A stretch of DNA of 64,000 nucleotides, taken from assembly GCF_004803475.1 (NCBI RefSeq), contig NZ_SRKY01000002.1, positions 124,001-188,000 of the forward strand. The letters are read 5' to 3'. Below the pieces are notes generated by a model, which saw only the letters and a list, made by a program, of their open reading frames with translations, was not told the DNA's origin and ran no database searches. The translations under genes and the position numbers were made by a program. Positions 61,764 through 64,000 of this stretch are shown one piece after another; position 1 is the stretch's first letter, and every line of letters begins with the position of its first letter. This DNA is from Aliishimia ponticola. Lineage in GTDB: Bacteria; Pseudomonadota; Alphaproteobacteria; Rhodobacterales; Rhodobacteraceae.

Positions 61764-63416
61764 ATGAGACACGGCGGGCAAATCCTTGTGGAAAGCCTTG
61801 TGGCGCTGGGCGCGCGGAAATGCTTCGGGGTGCCGGGCGAAAGCTATCTCGCGGCGCTGGATGCGATGCATGACACGGGCGGCGCGTTCGATTTCGTGCT
61901 GTGCCGGAACGAGGGCGGCGCGGGCTTCATGGCGGCGGCTTGGGGCAAGCTGACCGGCGCGCCGGGCATTTGCTTTGTCACGCGCGGGCCCGGGGCCACC
62001 AATGCGTCCATCGGGGTGCATACGGCGATGCAGGACAGCGCGCCGATGCTGATTTTCGTCGGTCAGGTCGGAACGGATATGAAGGGGCGCGAAGCGTTTC
62101 AGGAAATCGACTACCGCGCGATGTTCGGCACTGTCGCCAAATGGGCGGTTGAGATTGACCGCATCGACCGCATTCCCGAAATCGTCGCCCGCGCCTGGAG
62201 CGTTGCTGTCAGCGGGCGGCCCGGTCCGGTCGTCATCGCGCTGCCCGAAGACATGTTGTCGTCCCAAAGCGATGTGGCCCCGCTTGCGGCCCCGCTGCGC
62301 CTGACATCGCCGGTTGCGCCGGATGCGGCCGTGGGCGAGGCTCTGGACATGCTGCGCGCGGCCAAGCGCCCTCTCATCATGATGGGCGGTGCGAATTGGA
62401 CGGAAGACGGGCGCGCCGCGCTGCAATCCTTTGCAGAAGCATCGGATATTCCTGTCATCTGCGCGTTCCGGTATCAGGACCAGTTCGACAATTTCTCGCC
62501 GGTTTATGCGGGGGAGGCCGGTGTCGGAATGCCGGCCAACGTCAAACGGCTGATCACGCAGGCGGATGTCATCCTCGCGCTCAATCTGCGCTTCGGGGAA
62601 ATGACGACCGATGGCTACAGCTTGCTGGATGTGCCTGTGCCGCGCCAAGCGTTGATTCACGTCCATGCCTCGGACGCGGAGATCGGCAAGATCTACGTGC
62701 CGAGCCTGGGCATTCATGCGGGCCATAATGGTTTTGCCGCACAATTGCAGCCTGTTACCGGGGAGTGGGCCGCATGGCGCGCAGAAGCCCGTGCGGGGTT
62801 CGAGGCCGGGTTCGATGCTCCGGCGCAGCCATCGCCGGTGGATATGGTCGCCGTCACCGCCCATCTGCGCGAGGTGCTGCCCGCCGATGCGATCCTGACC
62901 AACGGGGCAGGGAATTTCACCGTCTGGCCGAACAAGTTCTTCAAATTCGGGCCGGAGGCGCGGCTGCTGGCCCCGCAATCGGGGGCGATGGGCTATGGCC
63001 TGCCCGCCGCAATTGCTGCCAAGGTCGCCGCCCCGGACCGATGCGTCGTCTGCTTTGCCGGTGACGGTGATTTCCAGATGAACTGCCAAGAGCTCGCAAC
63101 CGCGGCACAGGCCGGGGCACAGCCCATTGTTCTGGTGGTCAATAACGGCATCTATGGCACGATTCGCGCGCACCAGGAGCGACAATATCCGGGACGAGTC
63201 TCTGGCACCGATATGGTCAGCCCAGATTTCGCTCAACTGGCGCAGGCCTATGGCTTTCACGGCGAGCGGGTGGAGCGGACGGAAGATTTCGCCGCCGCCT
63301 TTGAACGCGCCCTCGCCGCGCCGAGCGGTGCAGTGCTGGATTTGAACGTCGCGGCAGAGGCGATCACCCCGCGCCAAACCCTTAGTCAGATTCGCGAAGC
63401 GTCCCTGCGGGGCTGA
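61764..63416 (+). CDS. Thiamine-diphosphate-dependent enzyme (acetolactate synthase-like)
   Basis: A 550-residue ThDP enzyme with three domains. The N-terminal Pyr domain has CFGVPGESYLAALDAM and CRNEGGAGFMAAAWGKLTG with the catalytic Glu. FVTRGPGATNASIGVHTAMQDS and the central TPP domain follow. The PP domain carries GDGDFQMNCQELATAAQAGAQPIVLVVNN, the GDG-x(n)-NN metal/ThDP motif. The start at 61764 has AGGG upstream. It could be a catabolic acetolactate synthase, glyoxylate carboligase or oxalyl-CoA decarboxylase relative; no small subunit is nearby. Confidence 0.88.
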   Translation: MRHGGQILVESLVALGARKCFGVPGESYLAALDAMHDTGGAFDFVLCRNEGGAGFMAAAWGKLTGAPGICFVTRGPGATNASIGVHTAMQDSAPMLIFVGQVGTDMKGREAFQEIDYRAMFGTVAKWAVEIDRIDRIPEIVARAWSVAVSGRPGPVVIALPEDMLSSQSDVAPLAAPLRLTSPVAPDAAVGEALDMLRAAKRPLIMMGGANWTEDGRAALQSFAEASDIPVICAFRYQDQFDNFSPVYAGEAGVGMPANVKRLITQADVILALNLRFGEMTTDGYSLLDVPVPRQALIHVHASDAEIGKIYVPSLGIHAGHNGFAAQLQPVTGEWAAWRAEARAGFEAGFDAPAQPSPVDMVAVTAHLREVLPADAILTNGAGNFTVWPNKFFKFGPEARLLAPQSGAMGYGLPAAIAAKVAAPDRCVVCFAGDGDFQMNCQELATAAQAGAQPIVLVVNNGIYGTIRAHQERQYPGRVSGTDMVSPDFAQLAQAYGFHGERVERTEDFAAAFERALAAPSGAVLDLNVAAEAITPRQTLSQIREASLRG

Positions 63417-63439
63417 CCGCACTTACCCGCAATTCAAGT

Positions 63440-63460
63440 CGCCCCGTTCAAAGCGGGGCG
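63440..63460. terminator. Hairpin after the ThDP enzyme gene
   Basis: CGCCCCG (63440-63446) and CGGGGCG (63454-63460) form a perfect 7-bp stem with a 7-base loop. There is no U-run, so terminator function is uncertain. Confidence 0.45.
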
Positions 63461-63543
63461 GCGCACCATTGCCAAGACCGGCTTGCGCCATAGCCCGCGC
63501 GTCGCGCTTCTGACTGGCGATTTCTTTATGCGGGGAAAGGGGA

Positions 63544-63618
<75 letters not shown>

Positions 63619-63708
63619 CAGATCCCGTGGCCCGCGCATGTAGCGGCATTCGCAGAACCGTGCAAGGGCTATCTGGACGGTTTTTGCCCCCTGCGTTAAC
63701 AAGGCGGC

Positions 63709-63876
63709 ATGGCAGATAAGAGCACGGGCAAAAAGCAGCCGGACCGCGAAGCACGGCTCAAGGCGGCATTGAAAGCGAACATGGCCCGGCGTAAGGCGCA
63801 GGCCAAGGCGCGTTCTGCGCAACAAATGGCGGCCTCGGGCGCGGAAAAGACAGGCAAGGACGAGCAAGATGGATAG
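63709..63876 (+). CDS. Small basic protein (55 aa) overlapping murA
   Basis: A short ORF with AAGG five bases upstream of the ATG. It encodes 55 residues rich in Lys, Arg and Ala ([20 protein letters not shown]), predicted to be a charged helix. The stop overlaps the murA start by 8 bases, suggesting translational coupling. Similar small highly charged ORFs precede murA in related alphaproteobacteria, as I recall. Function unknown. Confidence 0.6.
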   Translation: MADKSTGKKQPDREARLKAALKANMARRKAQAKARSAQQMAASGAEKTGKDEQDG

Positions 63877-64000
63877 CATTCTGGTCACGGGCAACGGCCC
63901 GCTTAACGGGCAAATCCCGATCGCGGGCGCGAAAAACGCGTGTTTGACGCTGATGCCGGCGACATTGCTGAGCGATGAGCCGCTGACTCTGACCAATGCG
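63869..64000 (+). CDS. murA: UDP-N-acetylglucosamine 1-carboxyvinyltransferase, N-terminal fragment
   Basis: The first 44 codons of MurA, running off the window. [44 protein letters not shown] has the family N-terminal G-x-I-x-x-x-G-A-K-N-A element, with Lys22 binding UDP-GlcNAc, and the PATLL helix. MurA catalyses the first committed step of peptidoglycan synthesis. The start overlaps the 55-aa ORF by 8 bases. Confidence 0.93.
   Translation, partial: MDSILVTGNGPLNGQIPIAGAKNACLTLMPATLLSDEPLTLTNA

Noticed and set aside
60135-63422. A 1095-codon open frame on the minus strand opposite the RTX array and ThDP enzyme
   Set aside because: It spans two unrelated plus-strand genes and a terminator; its repeats are just the complement of the RTX repeats.

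Overview
The window is GC-rich bacterial chromosomal DNA. It looks like an alphaproteobacterium of the Rhodobacteraceae (Roseobacter-like). The grounds are an NDUFS4-type complex I accessory subunit, a hemP/imelysin iron operon, many acyl-CoA genes with MaoC/TesB/acetoacetyl-CoA synthetase, serralysin-type RTX exoproteins, and a short ORF overlapping murA. Genes are densely packed, with many ATGA start/stop overlaps. I saw no insertion sequence, integrase, phage gene or CRISPR array, and none of the roughly 62 genes encodes a recognisable transcription factor.

Layout. 1-4.5 kb: the end of a TonB-dependent receptor, a DUF2218 gene and a four-gene iron-siderophore ABC importer. 4.5-8.3 kb: tRNA-Arg(TCT), the NDUFS4-like gene, a DUF1353 lipoprotein and uvrB with its terminator. 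8.4-14.9 kb: a nine-gene iron operon made of a previously uncalled 48-aa ORF, hemP, a 155-aa conserved-looking gene, imelysin, a Bfd-like ferredoxin, bacterioferritin, a di-haem oxidoreductase, a second imelysin and a DUF1513 Tat protein. A TGA-N9-TCA iron-type operator lies in front of it. 14.9-20.8 kb (minus strand): an oligopeptide-type ABC importer with a metallophosphoesterase as its last gene. 20.9-22.5 kb: an MFS-like transporter.

22.6-47 kb is a large acyl-CoA catabolism region. It holds a MaoC hydratase, two MDR oxidoreductases, two histidine phosphatases, a probable heteromeric acyl-CoA dehydrogenase pair, an MFE-2-like SDR and other SDRs, a thiolase and an APH/ACAD10-type kinase. 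It also holds a complete branched-chain-amino-acid-type (HAAT) ABC importer whose LivF has Arg in place of the Walker A Lys, a GST, a serine hydrolase, acetoacetyl-CoA synthetase, TesB and an acyl-CoA ligase. Together these could import a hydrophobic or branched organic acid, activate it to a CoA thioester, run beta-oxidation and use acetoacetate. The substrate cannot be named from sequence.

47-57.5 kb is a nonulosonic (sialic) acid surface-glycan locus. On the minus strand a phosphatase, a NeuC-type epimerase, two tandem KDO-transferase-like (WaaA) proteins, a Gfo/Idh oxidoreductase, a CMP-sugar synthetase and an SDR form one tight operon. On the plus strand lie a DxD glycosyltransferase and a small GT29-type sialyltransferase with recognisable sialylmotifs. 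A NeuB synthase and an LpxL-type acyltransferase follow on the minus strand. This is my best candidate for an under-described system. 57.7-61.7 kb: a small secreted protein and a 1166-aa serralysin-like RTX metalloprotease with a duplicated C-terminal module and a very long 9-residue beta-roll. 61.7-64 kb: a ThDP-dependent enzyme, tRNA-Thr(GGT), a 55-aa ORF and the start of murA.

All functional names rest on reading motifs and family resemblance by eye; no database search was run.
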